The notes under the pieces were generated by a model. That model did not search any database. It was not told the DNA's origin and worked only from the letters and a program-made list of their open reading frames with translations. A program made the position numbers and the translations under genes. From Flaveria trinervia (taxonomy: Eukaryota > Streptophyta > Magnoliopsida > Asterales > Asteraceae), in NCBI GenBank assembly GCA_025506515.1, contig CM046442.1, positions 60,249,376 to 60,313,375 of the forward strand: a stretch of 64,000 bases of DNA, read 5' to 3'. Of the stretch, positions 1 through 10,844 are shown one piece after another. Every line of letters starts with the position of its first letter. Position 1 is the stretch's first letter.

Positions 1-321
1 GTTATATTGTAAAACTAGAACTCACTCAGCAACGCTGACTTTTTATGCATTTTCTAGTTAGCAGGTGAGCATTGCTGAGGATGGCGTGGGGCAGTTACTC
101 GGCATTTTGGATGACATTCTTTTGTTACTGTTTTTGCATTGTAATACGAACAAATGTAAATGTGTAATGAATGATTGCATTAACTTGCAAAAGCAATTGC
201 TATGAAATGAAAAGCTATTTAAATGTTCTGCTATGATGTTTTTATGAAAGTTTAAGTGTAATCGTCTATTTTGTAAGTAATGATTGGCCAGCTGTAAGTG
301 TCTCGGGAACGGGGCCTTACA
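1..321 (+). mobile_element. K2: 3' end of an LTR (probable Ty3/Gypsy family)
   Basis: This block matches, in opposite orientation, the start of the LTR at 41789-44031. Both carry the boundary found here as GAACGGGGCCTTACA, and both share the 'cactcagcaacgctgac' stretch. The LTR ends in CA at 321. It is followed by minus-strand copia sequence and not by a primer binding site, so it is a 3' LTR or solo LTR whose 5' part lies left of the window. It interrupts element A. The Gypsy assignment rests on the better preserved copy, K. Confidence 0.7.
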
Positions 322-836
322 CTGATGCTTGTGTACTTTCAGTAGCCAGAACCTGTTCCTCCTGATCCACCTGATCGGTCTCAACTTCTTCAACATCATA
401 GGAGGAGTCACTTACTTCAAGTGCTCCCCCTAAAGGACTCAAAGATTCACCTTTTGAAACTGATGTTGTCGAGTCTAGTGACAGTGTGTTTAAGACATCG
501 TACATCATTCTGGTCGATAACTCATCATCAAGAAGGGATATAGGGATGTTGGATGGGTAGTTTCTAGTCGGCTAGCATCATTCTTGTTGTCTCTATCAAG
601 CTCCTGTTCTTTCATTCAGCAACTCTGTTCATTTGTGGAGTCTAGGCAGATGTGAACTGGTGTACTATTCCTTTTTATTTGCAGAACGCCTCCATCTACT
701 GGTCTTGAACTCTGTGTCATTGTCTGATCGAATCTGTCTCACTTTCAGCTTGTAGAGTGATTCTAGTGTAGTTACCAGCTGTTTGAAGATTCAAATGTCT
801 CTGATTTGGATTTCATAAACATTACCCAAGAGAATC
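322..836 (-). pseudogene. Element A pol: integrase C-terminal/linker remnant
   Basis: On the minus strand, 317-508 reads as an acidic, Ser-rich linker with the segment DSSYDVEEVETDQVDQEEQ. This is the composition of the stretch between integrase and reverse transcriptase in plant Copia polyproteins. The stretch at 540-836, where the integrase catalytic core should lie, is badly degraded and gives no long frame. The K2 LTR cuts it at 322. Function is lost. Confidence 0.5.
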
Positions 837-1310
837 TTAGTAACCATCAGTGACTACATAACAGTACAAATCACTAGCAACACTCTTGGTGCTGACAGGA
901 CCGAATAGATCCATGTGTAGAAGTTCGAGAGGCAGGTCAATGGAATTTACTTTCTTTTCCTTGTGAGACTTCTTGGTCTGTTTACCTTTCTTACATGCTA
1001 CATAAAAATTTGGAAGTTGAAAATTCTTGACATTCACTCCATTCACTAAATCATTCTGGATCAGATGATTCATCTTCTATGGATTGATGTGTCCCATTCT
1101 CCTATGCCAGGAGATTGAGTCCCTTTCTGTTGCCTTTGACAAGAAGCATTGAACTTTATGATCAGTTGTGGAGGCTTTTGATAGATCCAAGACATATAAG
1201 TCAATATATATTAAAGCTGACATTAATATTTGGTCCTCCGGGATAATGTAATCCTTCTTCAATACATAGCACTTCTTGTTGTCAAAAAAACTTTGAATCC
1301 GTTGTCGCAT
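837..1310 (-). pseudogene. Element A pol: GAG-pre-integrase and integrase N-terminus
   Basis: Two adjoining minus-strand frames. That at 1077-1310 ends in SISWHRRMGHINP, the H-x-H part of the integrase HHCC zinc site. That at 837-1073 continues with a degraded KGKQTKKSHKEKK segment and then LPLELLHMDLFGPVSTKS, which holds the first catalytic Asp of the DDE integrase core. A stop separates the two frames. The core beyond this point is decayed. Confidence 0.75.
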
Positions 1311-1558
1311 ATTTGGGGTACTGAAATCAAGTTATTCTGTAGTTGTTGAACATAGTTGACCTTATCAAACTTGACTTTCTGGTTTCCCACTTCTCCTTGA
1401 GCGGTGATGTATCCTCTTTTATTTCCAGCAAATGATACATGTCCCCCTTTAATTTGTTTGACATTGAAAAGGAGAGACAGGTTCCCAGTCATGTGCCTAG
1501 ATGCCCCACTATCAACAATCCAGGTATTTGTGATAGCACTGTAACGGATACCTTGCAC
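1259..1558 (-). pseudogene. Element A pol: aspartic protease domain
   Basis: The minus-strand frame contains TWIVDSGASRHMTGN, with the catalytic D-S-G triad of retroviral-type aspartic protease in the usual plant Copia context. It continues with GNKRGYITAQGEV and NNLISVPQICDNGF, the usual protease-to-GAG-pre-integrase transition. It releases gag and pol proteins in an active element. It overlaps the next pol fragment because of a frameshift. Confidence 0.85.
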
Positions 1559-2992
1559 ATTCAGAGGAAATAATCAGTTTAGGTTTGGGACCCAAGCCTT
1601 AATGGGCTTAGGTGACCCAGAGGAATCACACATCATAAACTAAACCCACTGTCCATTTGAGGGTAAGGGTATATCATTCTCCTTATTGTTCTCATTATCA
1701 TACAATGGACTTGACTTTTCTTTCCATAAGCCAGTTTTGTGTAAGGCCTGTTTGTGATAAATATATGACTGGCTTACAGTTTGAACTTTAGGTTCAAAAA
1801 TTCTTTTTGGTGGAGTAATAGAACTCCTTTTCGAAGAACTTCATTTTGTATCATAAAGTTCAATTTTCTGTCTGGGAGTCTCATAATAAGGACAGTTAGA
1901 AGAAATGTGTCCTCTCTTTCCATAACTATAGCAGGATCTCCCTTCAACATGTTGAGGAAACTATTTATGTGGGGTTGAGTGTGATACAGGTGTTACATGT
2001 GTCTGGTTGGATTTAGTCACTTCTCGTTTAGATATATCATTTTTATTAACAAAATTAATTGATTTGATGTTTTGAACATATTTAACATGCCCTTTGGTTG
2101 GACTTTGATGACTAACACGTGTGTGGTTAACTGGTTTAGTCAGTTTGGGTTCTGAAATAGACTTTGGTGAACGTGTCCTTACTTTAACCCTTTTAAATGC
2201 ATCATTTAAATTCTCAACGGGCATCTTACCTTTTGATTTCAAAGTAGCCTCCTTCTGTTTAGTGACATATTTCATCGGTTTACTCGTGGAATCGGATCAC
2301 TAACCAGAGGAGTGGACACCACATGATCCTTAATTGGGTTGTTATTTACAGGTCTACATTTTGTATTTAACATGATCTCATGTGGTGGTGGAACTACTTT
2401 GTAACCCAACCCTTCCCTATTATTTCGTTCTTTCACTAAGTGTAGAACTATGTGAGAAGAACTAGTCCAACTGTGTAGCTTTTGTTTTAAAGAATTGATT
2501 TTGACTTCTAAAATTGCTTTTTCTTTCTTTGTTTCTTCAAAAGAATTTAAATAAAACTTTATATCACTAGCTTGATTAAAAGCAACAACCTCGGTTTCCC
2601 TTAGTTGTTTACCTAAAAGTTCTATTTTTTTCTTTATAACTGCACTCATTTTGTTTCAAAATACAATTAGCTTCTATGCATAGTTGTAAATCATTTACTA
2701 AGCTATCATTGTGGTCTAATAACCTAGAAAATTTCAAATCAATGCTTTCTCTAAATTTTTTACATGCAATACAAGCATGATTTTCAAAAAGTTGGTCTTT
2801 CGTTCTTACCTGTGAAGAATCAGTTGAATCAACCATCAATACAGAGTTAGAATCTTCGAATGCCGGAGATTCTAAACATGTCATTCTGAGTTCTTTTACA
2901 ATCAGGTGATTTACCACATTCATAGCTTCTTCCTTATCTGATATTACTAGTTCAATTGTGATTTCACCTTCACTCGTAGAGCCATCATCCAA
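1559..2992 (-). pseudogene. Element A gag-pol spacer with coiled coil and decayed second zinc knuckle
   Basis: Three overlapping minus-strand frames (2609-2992, 2272-2649, 1961-2275) form the region between gag and protease. That at 2272-2649 is rich in Lys, Glu and Leu, probably coiled coil, and ends in GLGYKVVPPPHEIML, a phrase typical of this spacer in plant Copia elements. Near 1891-1936 the minus strand reads CYSYGKRGHISSNC: a CX2CX4HX4C knuckle whose second Cys has become Tyr. Several stops separate it from protease. Confidence 0.65.
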
Positions 2993-3013
2993 TCCCTCGA
3001 CACAGGCAATTTT

Positions 3014-3250
3014 TTATTCATCCGGAGACACAAAACTGAAGGTTCGATCCTGCCCTTCATCACCTTGAGCAGTCAAGGCCTTTGTTTCTTTGCTTGAAGA
3101 GGTAGCTCCACTTGGGGGTTTCTCTTGACGGTGGAAGGTTGGGAACGGATTGTCGTTACCTGTTTTCTTGGGCTTTACACATTCACGTTTGAAATGCTCC
3201 TTTTCACCATTATTAAAGCAGGTGACTTTGGCTTTGTCAAAGCCAAACAT
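3014..3250 (-). pseudogene. Element A gag: nucleocapsid zinc knuckle
   Basis: The frame begins MFGFDKAKVTCFNNGEKEH and continues FKREC, which lines up with the CX2CX4HX4C zinc knuckle that binds RNA in Gag. The second Cys is replaced by Asn, so the knuckle is probably dead. The downstream sequence is Pro/Ser/Thr-rich as usual after the nucleocapsid. Confidence 0.75.
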
Positions 3251-3373
3251 TGTGTCTTTTGTGGCTACTAAATTCTAACCTATCTTTTTCACAAACTTTT
3301 TCGCCCTTCTGACATCACTCGCTAGAGCCCACATGATATCCATTCTCTCTAGTTCATTTTCATCCACTTGCTC

Positions 3374-4370
3374 TTAATCTTCATCTGCAAGATGGCAATT
3401 TCCAATCTTCCCTCCAACTAGACTATCATAGGAATGGACAACAGCTACTAGAAGATCCATGTGCTCCTTCGCAACTTCCACTGGGATATTTCTGAGATTC
3501 TCAGTCTTCAACTTTGTAGTATTGGCTTCAGGCACTATATATTGGGTAGTGGATGACCCTAACATTTCTGAATCTAAAGCTGTGATTGGGAAGGAGCAAT
3601 TGAACTAGACACAAAGGCAGTTTGAAGTGGTGCTCCTGAGCTGGTTGGAGTGGGAGATGAGTTAAGTGAAGGATTGTAGTCGTAGGATCCTTTCTATGAC
3701 CTGTACTTCATTCTCAGTTCCTCCTCTCTTAACTTTAGTATGAAATCAATTATGTCTAACTTTGCAAGAATATTGTTCTATCTCAGATTAGACACAAACA
3801 AGTCCTATTTCTCAAGCAAACCATCTATAAAACTTGACACTTTATCTTCAATAAACGTTGTTACCCCATGAGGGTGCAGCTCACTCATCAGATGATAGAA
3901 TATGTTGATACTATCGTCCAAGCTTTCTTTCCCTATTGAGGAGAAGTTGTGAAACTCCTTCTTGAGAGCCTTTGCCTTCAAACCCTTTAACATTGCATTC
4001 CCATCATATGTTTTCTCTAAAGCTTTGCATAATTTTTTCGCCTATTTGTTCTCAGAGAATTAATGAAAGATATCTTTAGGTATCGAGTGAGTCAACAGAG
4101 CATACACCTTCTTTTTAGCATTGTAATTAGCTTTCGGACTGTCAGTCATGCCTCCTAAAGTTAGCTTAACACCATCAGCACCGACTGGCATACTGTAACC
4201 TATCTCAATGGATTCCTAAAGATTGGGATCAACTCTATTTAGATGGATCTCGAACCGATGTTTCCATTATGGGTAATCATCTAACGTTATAAGTTTTGGT
4301 GGTTTATTGTGATTCCCAATTTCATTTTCCAAAAGTAGAAGGTTCTGGATGCGAGAGTCCCTTCCGTAGT
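3374..4370 (-). pseudogene. Element A gag: capsid-like region
   Basis: The N-terminal part, with stops, contains the PPKLITLDDYP-type phrase followed by WKHRFEIHLN, as in plant Copia Gag. The frame at 3805-3993 has LKKEFHNFSSIGKESLDDS followed by a helical segment, as in the UBN2/gag family (domain of retrotransposon Gag that forms the particle). The frame at 3374-3565 is the C-terminal part. Frame breaks are frequent. The true start lies near 4370 and cannot be fixed. Confidence 0.65.
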
Positions 4371-4902
4371 AAAAGCCGAAAACTAATCTTCCATCTTGAT
4401 AAACTTTGAACAAATGAGGAAGAGAGACTTATGCGAATGGACAATGCGGATGAGTCAATCGTGCGATGGGACAAATCCGGATGACCAATGAGGATGACTC
4501 AGTCATGCGATTGAGTGGTGCGAATGAATTCAATCGTGCTATTGGATTCAGTCGTACCTATGGAGTGTGCAATTGGAGACAAGCGATTGGGGTTGTTCAG
4601 TCGTACGAATGAGTGAGCGACTAAGTTCAATCGTGCGAATGGGGTGTGCAATTGAGTTCAGTCGTGCACTAAGCCAATCGTGAGACTGAAGGCTACTGTT
4701 TTTGCAAAATTAAAGGTTTTTGACACTTTGACACAAAAACACGATTTTTAAAGAACCCTAATCTGCCGTATGCCGAAAAACGCAAACTTTGAGATCTGGA
4801 GATGTCGAAAACACTGTTTTACTCAAAAGGTGACTCCTTTGAATGAAAAACATGATTTTTACACCAAAACTAATCGAATCACACACAAAATCAAGAGCCA
4901 AA
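4371..4902 (-). repeat. Element A leader with CAGTCG/GCGAATG repeat array
   Basis: Untranslated leader between primer site and gag. From about 4430 to 4690 it carries many short, imperfect copies of motifs like tcaatcgtgcgaatgg and ttcagtcgtgcg. These are the motifs found in the LTRs of A and J and before ORF3 of J. No ORF of note. Flanks of the array look unique. Confidence 0.6.
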
Positions 4903-4914
4903 GCTCTGATGCCA
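4903..4914 (-). other. Element A primer binding site
   Basis: Minus-strand TGGCATCAGAGC, two bases inside the LTR, is one base off TGGTATCAGAGC, the complement of the 3' end of plant initiator-Met tRNA used by most plant LTR retrotransposons. It fixes this LTR as the 5' LTR of A and the orientation as minus. Confidence 0.85.
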
Positions 4915-4916
4915 CT

Positions 4917-5600
4917 TGTTAGGGACCGTGTACGTACGGAGTACTAACTGATAATACATGAAAGCAGATCAAATAGTGCGGAATCCTATTTGATTGGTGA
5001 TCCAATCAGTGAGTACAGAGTACTAACTGATAATACGTGAAACCAATCAATCTAACGATTAAAGAAACGTTATGAACCAGTAGAAGAAGATTAGATGCGA
5101 ACTATGATCTTCAAATAGGCTCTCTGGACGCTCTGGACGGCTAGGTTATGAGTATGTGTCAAAAGTCTCTCAATTGTTATGTTTTTCCATGAATTAGGTG
5201 GTATTTATAGGCTTGAAGTCTTCATTCGTGCGACTGAACCATTTTCATGGTTCAGTCGTACGACTGACCCATGCGACTGATTCATATGCACGACTGAAAG
5301 TTCAGTCGTGTGACTGAGTCAATCTCATGTCTCACTCGTACAACTAATCCAGCCGTCTGGTTCAGTCATGCGACTGGTTCATTAGCATGATGAGTTTATG
5401 CATATGGTCCATTAGCATGAATCATCATATAACCACTTCAAACCTATATAATAAGTTTATTATACTCTAACACACAATGATACTATGAAATATTAAACAT
5501 TATAAACATCAATCACATATTATATTTCATTCATTACATATGTGTAAAACATGATAAACTTTTACATTAAGCACATAAACTAGGGACATATCTATCAACA
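4917..5600 (-). mobile_element. Element A 5' LTR
   Basis: A 684-bp LTR bounded by TGTTGATAG and CCTAACA on the minus strand. It aligns with the J LTR (shared 'ggaatcctatttgattgg' and 'ctctggacggctagg' blocks). It has an array of CAGTCG-type near palindromes at about 5220-5390, a TATA box at 5202-5209, and a second copy of a block of about 20 bp (gagtactaactgataatac at 4939 and 5018) that J lacks. Confidence 0.85.
5202..5209 (-). promoter_or_regulatory. TATA box of element A LTR
   Basis: Minus-strand TATAAATA in CTATAAATACCACC. It follows the palindrome array (5220-5390) in the direction of transcription, the normal position for an LTR core promoter. The same TATAAATACCAC string is in the J LTR. 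Confidence 0.65.
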
Positions 5601-6450
5601 TATCCACTCATGAAGTTTCTTCAAAAGGCAAAGAATGAATGTCACACTTGTGCCATGGGACTTCGATATTCTAGTGACTGGATTTGATCCTTTAGTTTTG
5701 TATTTGGATATTGGAACCTTTTATTATTTGAATAAATTATTTGGTTATAATGTTTAAACCAATGTTCCTATTTTGCATGTTTAAAATCCATGAGTAAATT
5801 ATTTACTCAAAACGTCCATACTCATTCATACTTGTAGGAACAAGTATGAGGGTAAGACTTTTATGAACTTGGATTGGTAGATATTCATATGGATGAATAT
5901 AGAGCAAAAGGTTGCTGCCAAAGTTCATAGATATTTGTTGGATACAAATATTGGACTGACCCGCATCTCAAATATTACTACATGGAATCTTCTTGATTGA
6001 TCATAAGTAATTTTAAGTAAAAGCGAATTATCATTTGGTATCCTCTGACCTGATATACAAATTGGGTCTTGATATTCATCGAATGTTATGCATTGACTTA
6101 GTTCTTCGTTGTTCTGAAACATGGCAGTACATAAGGCTGAATTCAGGTATAATACGAGGTGATTGTGAGAGATGTATGTAGTCAAGATGGGATTTGTCCC
6201 TCTTATTTGTTGAGAGTATGATGTCTGAGGCCTAATAAAGTAAAATCAATGGAGAATGATCACTCTGTGTCTCTGGGATTTAACATGACATCTGTGACAA
6301 AAGGATAGATGATTGATTCACCTAAAACAATTTGAGTAAGGTACTTGGAGGGGATAATGTTATTGAATGGCACTTAGTCATACGTATTAAGGGTAGTGAA
6401 CCGTTGTTAGGCGGTATTTACTACTTGCATCAATCTTTTATGAATCTTGT

Positions 6451-6463
6451 GCAAGTGGGAGAT
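6451..6463 (+). other. Element B polypurine tract
   Basis: GCAAGTGGGAGAT ends one base before the TGTTGGA LTR start, the usual site for plus-strand priming in Copia elements. Confidence 0.7.
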
Positions 6464-7402
6464 TGTTGGATCTTGTATGCCCAAGAAACATATAAGATTG
6501 ATGTGGTTAGTACATTATGATCCAAGTCGGGTCATACCCAATAACAAGCTAAGCAAACACCAATAAATATTTATTTGTTGATAAGATCAACAAATAAATA
6601 ATGACACCAATTAGAAAATGGGTTTTCTCAAACATTGCATTTGAAATAGAACAAATTATATGGATAATTTGTTCATGAGAAATTATTTGTAACATTATTT
6701 AAGTAAGTTAAATAATAACAAATAATAATGTGTTAATGTTATAAAATTAAAAGAGGCTTTAATTTTATAAATCTTATGGTTAAAAGAGGGCAAGTTTTAT
6801 AAAAATAAAAATGGGAGGGAACCCATTTTAAAATGACCATTTCGGCCGCCCCCTTTGGACATGGGGAATCCTCTTGTCTTGGTTTTATACATGACTTAAT
6901 GTGGCTTTCACTCTTCCCTTATGACACTATCTCTCTCTCACATGCAAAGACACTCTCCTCCTTCCTCTCTTAGCTGAAAAATTCATTTTTGTTGGCTGAA
7001 AATTGATTTTGTCTTGGCTGATTTCGGGTTTGCAAGAAGGACTAAAGTTTTGGTGTTCAACTACCTAACAAGTTAGGTGTTTGCTAGGGCTTGTGGGTAT
7101 ACAAGCATGAGGACTTCTCTTTTGGAGGCTAGACATTCAAGAAGCATCATCATCTTCTTCTCATCCATACCACATCTCTTGTTCTTGAAAGGTAGTTTCA
7201 AGAACACCCTATGGTTGTTCTTTTTCATTTTTGATAGCATTTCATTTCACATACATATGATCCTTGTTTATGGGTTTTGTTTTGGGTTAAAATGGTTCAT
7301 AATTTCAGATTGTTTAACACCTTTTAACCACTTATATCCGCTGCGTTTTTTAAATTTAAATGGTTAAACTAACTTTGATAAACATGTAACAAAATTCCAA
7401 CA
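6464..7402 (+). mobile_element. Element B 3' LTR
   Basis: A 939-bp LTR with matched ends TGTTGGA and TCCAACA. It holds a near-perfect hairpin at 6568-6600 (15-bp stem, 3-nt loop). A pyrimidine-rich segment lies near 6900-6975. It is unlike the LTRs of the other elements here. Short frames inside it are not thought to be genes. Confidence 0.8.
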
Positions 7403-8013
7403 TCACTTGGGTCTTCTTTCTTAGAACTTAGGATGAGACTCCTGGGATTCTGAAGAATTTCATCTTAAAGATTGAGAATCAATCTGATCAGAAGGTCAAA
7501 ACCATAAGATGTGATCAACGAACTAAAGTGAAGAACCAAATCCTTGATACATTTTGTAATGAAAAGGGTATTACAAGACAATATAGTGCTCCCTAGACTC
7601 CTTAGCAAAATGGTGTTGTTGAGAGGAGAAACAGGACACTTATTGAAGCTACAAGAACTATATTGTCTGACTCTAAACTGCCTATCACCTTCTAGGCTGA
7701 GGCAGTCAATACTGCCTACTATGTGCAAAATAGAGTTTTAGTAGTTATGACACAAGGTTAGACTCCTTATGAACTTTGGCACAAGAGGAAACCTTTCATT
7801 GGTTTTCTCAGGTCATTTGGATGTCCTTGCACCATCTTGAATACCAAAGATCAAATTGTCAAATTCACTGAGAAATTAGATAATGAACATTTCATTGAGT
7901 ACTCTTCCCAAGCTAAGGCTTATAGAGTATACAATCTAAGAACTAGGATTGTTGAAGAGTCAACCAATGTGACTTTCAATGAACACACCCAGTGTAACTA
8001 GTTCTGATCCTAA
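7403..8013 (+). pseudogene. Element C pol: integrase core and C-terminal part
   Basis: Plus-strand sequence parallels the integrase of G (32826-33420). It contains the DQRTKVKNQIL-type remnant of the second catalytic Asp region, then the QQNGVVERRNRTLIEA equivalent carrying the catalytic Glu, then the ELWHKRKPFIGFLRSFGCPC segment. Stops occur in place of Gln or Trp codons. The 5' part is missing because B is inserted at 7402. Confidence 0.75.
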
Positions 8014-8658
8014 TTGGTATTTGATCTTGATTTAGTTACCTACTGTTTTGATAAATCTCGTGAGAATGTTTCAAGGTCTATAGAGATTCTACCAATAGGT
8101 GATCCTGATCCAAGATTTGAGCTAACAAGACCTTCAAGCTATACAACTTCAACTCCTATTGAAACTAATTCTGTAAGTGATGTTTTTATTAGCACAACAA
8201 TGGCCAATTCCGTCGATACATCTGAGTTTTCTTCAAATTCTAGATCAGAGGCTCAACAACAAGATAAAGAAGCTTCAAATGTAGAAGACCATGGTGGTGG
8301 TGAAAGTGATCAAGAATTTATTGATGTTGAAAATCACTCCATTGAAGACAACATTAATGATATCACACACTTATTGGATCAAGTCTCACTTGATATGTAT
8401 GCTGATAAGGTGGGAGAAACATCAATGCCAGATCTAAATTTTTCCAATTTAGATCTCTCTCAGCAACTTGCTATGATCCCTCAGCTAAGGATCCAAAAGT
8501 CTCATCCCACCTCAAACATCATTGGAGATGTTGACTCAAGGGTATGAACAAGAGGACAAACCCATGATGAAAATGTTTGTCTTCACTCTTATTTTTTATC
8601 TCAGATTGAGCCTAAGAAAATTGATGAGGCTCTAAAGGATGAAAGTTGGGTTGAAACT
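8014..8658 (+). pseudogene. Element C pol: integrase-RT linker
   Basis: An open stretch (8014-8547) rich in Ser, Asp and Glu, with DPDPRFELTRPSSYTTSTP and a C-terminal LSQQLAMIPQLRIQKSHP followed by a NIIGDV phrase. The last is the conserved motif just before RT in plant Copia pol. It parallels 33420-34060 of G. A stop after 8547 separates it from RT. Confidence 0.75.
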
Positions 8659-9626
8659 ATGCAAGAGGAGCTGCTTCAATTCAAAAGGCAGAAGGTTTGG
8701 AACCAATGTCCTCTTCCTTATGAGAAGACTACTATAGGAACCAAATGGGTTTTTAGGAATAAGAAGGATGATAGAGGACTTGTCATCAAAAACAAAGCTA
8801 GGCTAGTTGTTCAAGGGTATACACAAGAAGAAGGAATTGACTACAAAGTTGGCTTTGCTCCTGTAGCAAGACCGGAAGCTGTTAGGATATTCTTGGCATT
8901 TGCTGCATCCAAGAACTTCAAGGTCTATCAACTTGATGTCAAGTGTGCTTTTGTCTATGGGGTGATTAATGAAAAGGTGTATGTCAAACAAAAACCTGGG
9001 TTTACAGATCCTGATCATCCTGATTATGAGTGCTGGCTTGATAAGGCTCTTTATGGGCTGAACCAAGCACCAAGAAAGTGGTATGAGACTCTATCTCAGT
9101 ATCTCTGCAAGCATGGATACAGAAGAGGTACTATAGATGGAACTCTCTTCATCAAAGGAACAGGAAATGACATCAGCTAGTTCAAGTGTATGTAGATGGC
9201 ATCATCTTTGGTTTAACTAATCCAAAGCTCTACAAAGACTTTGAGAAGCTAATGAAGGTTAGATTTGAAATAAGAGCCATGGGGGAACTGAATTTCTTTC
9301 TAGGAATTCAAGAGAATCAAGTTAAAGATGGCATCTTTATAAGTCAGTCAAAGTATGTTCAAGACATACTCAAGAGGTTCAACACAACTAACTGCAAGGT
9401 TGCTAAGACACCCATAGAAAAAAACCACTACCTTGGGCCTGACCTTGAGGGGGAGTGTGTGGATGAACATCTCTACAGGGTTATGATTGGGTCTCTTATG
9501 TACCTTACAACTAGCAGGCCTGATATCATGTTTGCAACATGTGTGTGTGCAAGATATCAAGCCAACCCCAAGATGTCACATCTTATCACTATCAAAAGAA
9601 TTTTAAGATATCTCAAAGGTGCCTAA
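8659..9626 (+). pseudogene. Element C pol: reverse transcriptase
   Basis: Frames 8659-9180 and 9186-9626 form the RVT_2 reverse transcriptase. Seen: GTKWVFRNKKDDRG, KARLVVQGYTQEEGIDY, YQLDVKCAFVYG with the first catalytic Asp, LDKALYGLNQAPRKWYE, then YVDGIIFG where YVDD is expected, and GELNFFLGIQ. The second Asp of the catalytic pair is Gly here, so the enzyme would be dead even without the stop at 9178. Confidence 0.9.
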
Positions 9627-10132
9627 ACACTTGGCTTTTGGTATCCAAAGAATTCTGACTTTAATATGTATGCATATACAGATAAAATTATGGTGGATGC
9701 AATATGACTGCAAAGTCTACATCAGGGGGATTTTAGTTTCTTGGTGGAAGGGTTTTCTCCTGGCAATGCAAAAAAGCAATCATGTGTCTTTGCAACAACT
9801 ACTAAAGCTTAATACATTGTTGCTCCAAGCTGCTATGCTCAAGTGCTTTGGATTCAAAATCGGATACTAGACTATGGGTTCAACTTTAAAGAGACTCCAT
9901 TCACATAGACAACAATAGTGCCATTTCTATTATAGAGAAGCATGTGCAGCACTCAACGACTAAACACATCAATATCAGATATCATTTGATTAGAGATAAC
10001 TTTGAAAAGGGCTTGATCAAACTAGTCAAGGTTAATACAAATGAACAATATGTTAATTTGTTCACTAAAGCTTTTGATGAGCAGAGATTTAAATATCTAA
10101 TATTAGTTATTGGGATGATTAACTTTGAGTAG
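9619..10132 (+). pseudogene. Element C pol: RNase H
   Basis: Sequence after ILRYLKGA shifts frame and decays, then ends in HSTTKHINIRYHLIRDNFEKG and a LFTKAF phrase, the C-terminal part of Copia RNase H. It closes pol with a TAG at 10130-10132. The SKKQ-type central segment is frameshifted. Confidence 0.8.
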
Positions 10133-10721
10133 CTTTTTTAAAACAAATTCATATTATTTCTAAAATTTGTGTGTCCTAAGTTGTCTATCTCACCATCTTC
10201 ATAAGCTCTTGTTTTCTTTAGAAGAATATCTTTTTAGAAGATTTTCCGTAGATTTTTGAAATTCTGGATCTTTTCTTTCCTTGGGAAGATATGATTTTAT
10301 CTTTAGAAGAAACTTATGCCTTTAAAACAAACACATGCTTAATTAAAATTGCCTTCGGAAGAAATTTCTAAAATATCTTCTGAAGCTTAATATTTCGCTT
10401 AAGTACTTGAATGCTTTCAAAGACAATTTTCTTCCAAAGCAAATTAACTTTCGGAAGCTTTATTCTTAATTGAATAAAGTATCCAAGACTTAATTCTCTT
10501 CCGAAGCAAAATTTTCAAAACTCTCAGGAATCTCTTCCGAAGTCATTTTGGCTTCAGAAGCTTTTTATGAAAACTTCCGAAGACAATTTACCTTCGGAAG
10601 ATTTCGACTTCCAAGAAAACTACCTTTTGAGCAAAAAGAAAACTACTTTTTTAGAGGTGAGACTGACATTTGGATTTCAAAGTTTATCCTCTTTTATTAA
10701 ATTTGTCTTAAATCCATTTCA
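10133..10721 (+). repeat. Element C pol-ORF3 spacer with CTTCSGAAG array
   Basis: Non-coding stretch between the pol stop and ORF3. From about 10230 to 10620 it has many copies of cttccgaag or cttcggaag, a 9-bp interrupted palindrome, plus mutated versions. The same motif is clustered in the LTRs of C, G, H and I. It ends just before a TATA box. No ORF seen. Confidence 0.7.
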
Positions 10722-10730
10722 TATATAAAC
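10722..10730 (+). promoter_or_regulatory. Putative internal promoter (TATA box) for ORF3 of element C
   Basis: TATATAAAC lies 123 bp before the ORF3 ATG at 10845. The stretch between is pyrimidine-rich and lacks an ATG except one at 10734, like a plant 5' leader. The palindrome array ends about 100 bp upstream. Promoter activity is inferred. Confidence 0.5.
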
Positions 10731-10844
10731 CCAATGGTTCCCCCTCTTTCTTTATCATCTTCATCTTCTCCCAAACCCAAATCCCCAAACCTTTCTTTAA
10801 AACCACCTTTATTCTTCAGTTTCTTCACCTCTAAGCTTTCTTAA

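Larger units (their letters stand above)
322..5600 (-). mobile_element. Element A: Ty1/Copia retrotransposon, 5' LTR to integrase
   Basis: Read on the minus strand from 5600 downwards: 5' LTR, primer site, leader, gag, zinc knuckles, protease, integrase N-terminal part and integrase-RT linker. The body is cut at 322 by the K2 LTR, so reverse transcriptase, RNase H and the 3' LTR are not here. The LTR is clearly related to the LTR of J at 35224-35929. A was inserted into element B: B sequence resumes at 5601. Many in-frame stops show it is an old, dead copy. Confidence 0.85.
5601..7402 (+). mobile_element. Element B: 3' internal end plus 3' LTR of a Copia-like element
   Basis: B is left-truncated at 5601 by insertion of A. 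The internal stretch 5601-6463 is non-coding, AT-rich and has no recognisable pol. It ends in the purine tract GTGGGAGAT directly before the LTR. The LTR ends at 7402 and is followed by integrase sequence of element C, so B was inserted into C; the 5 bp after the LTR are TCACT. The left flank is outside the window, so the target duplication cannot be checked. Confidence 0.7.

Noticed and set aside
6332..6520. Open frame of 62 codons
   Set aside because: It runs across the polypurine tract and LTR boundary of B, so it cannot be a separate gene.
7077..7367. Open frame of 96 codons with hydrophobic stretches
   Set aside because: It lies wholly inside the B LTR, has no recognised domain, and its hydrophobicity comes from T-rich sequence.
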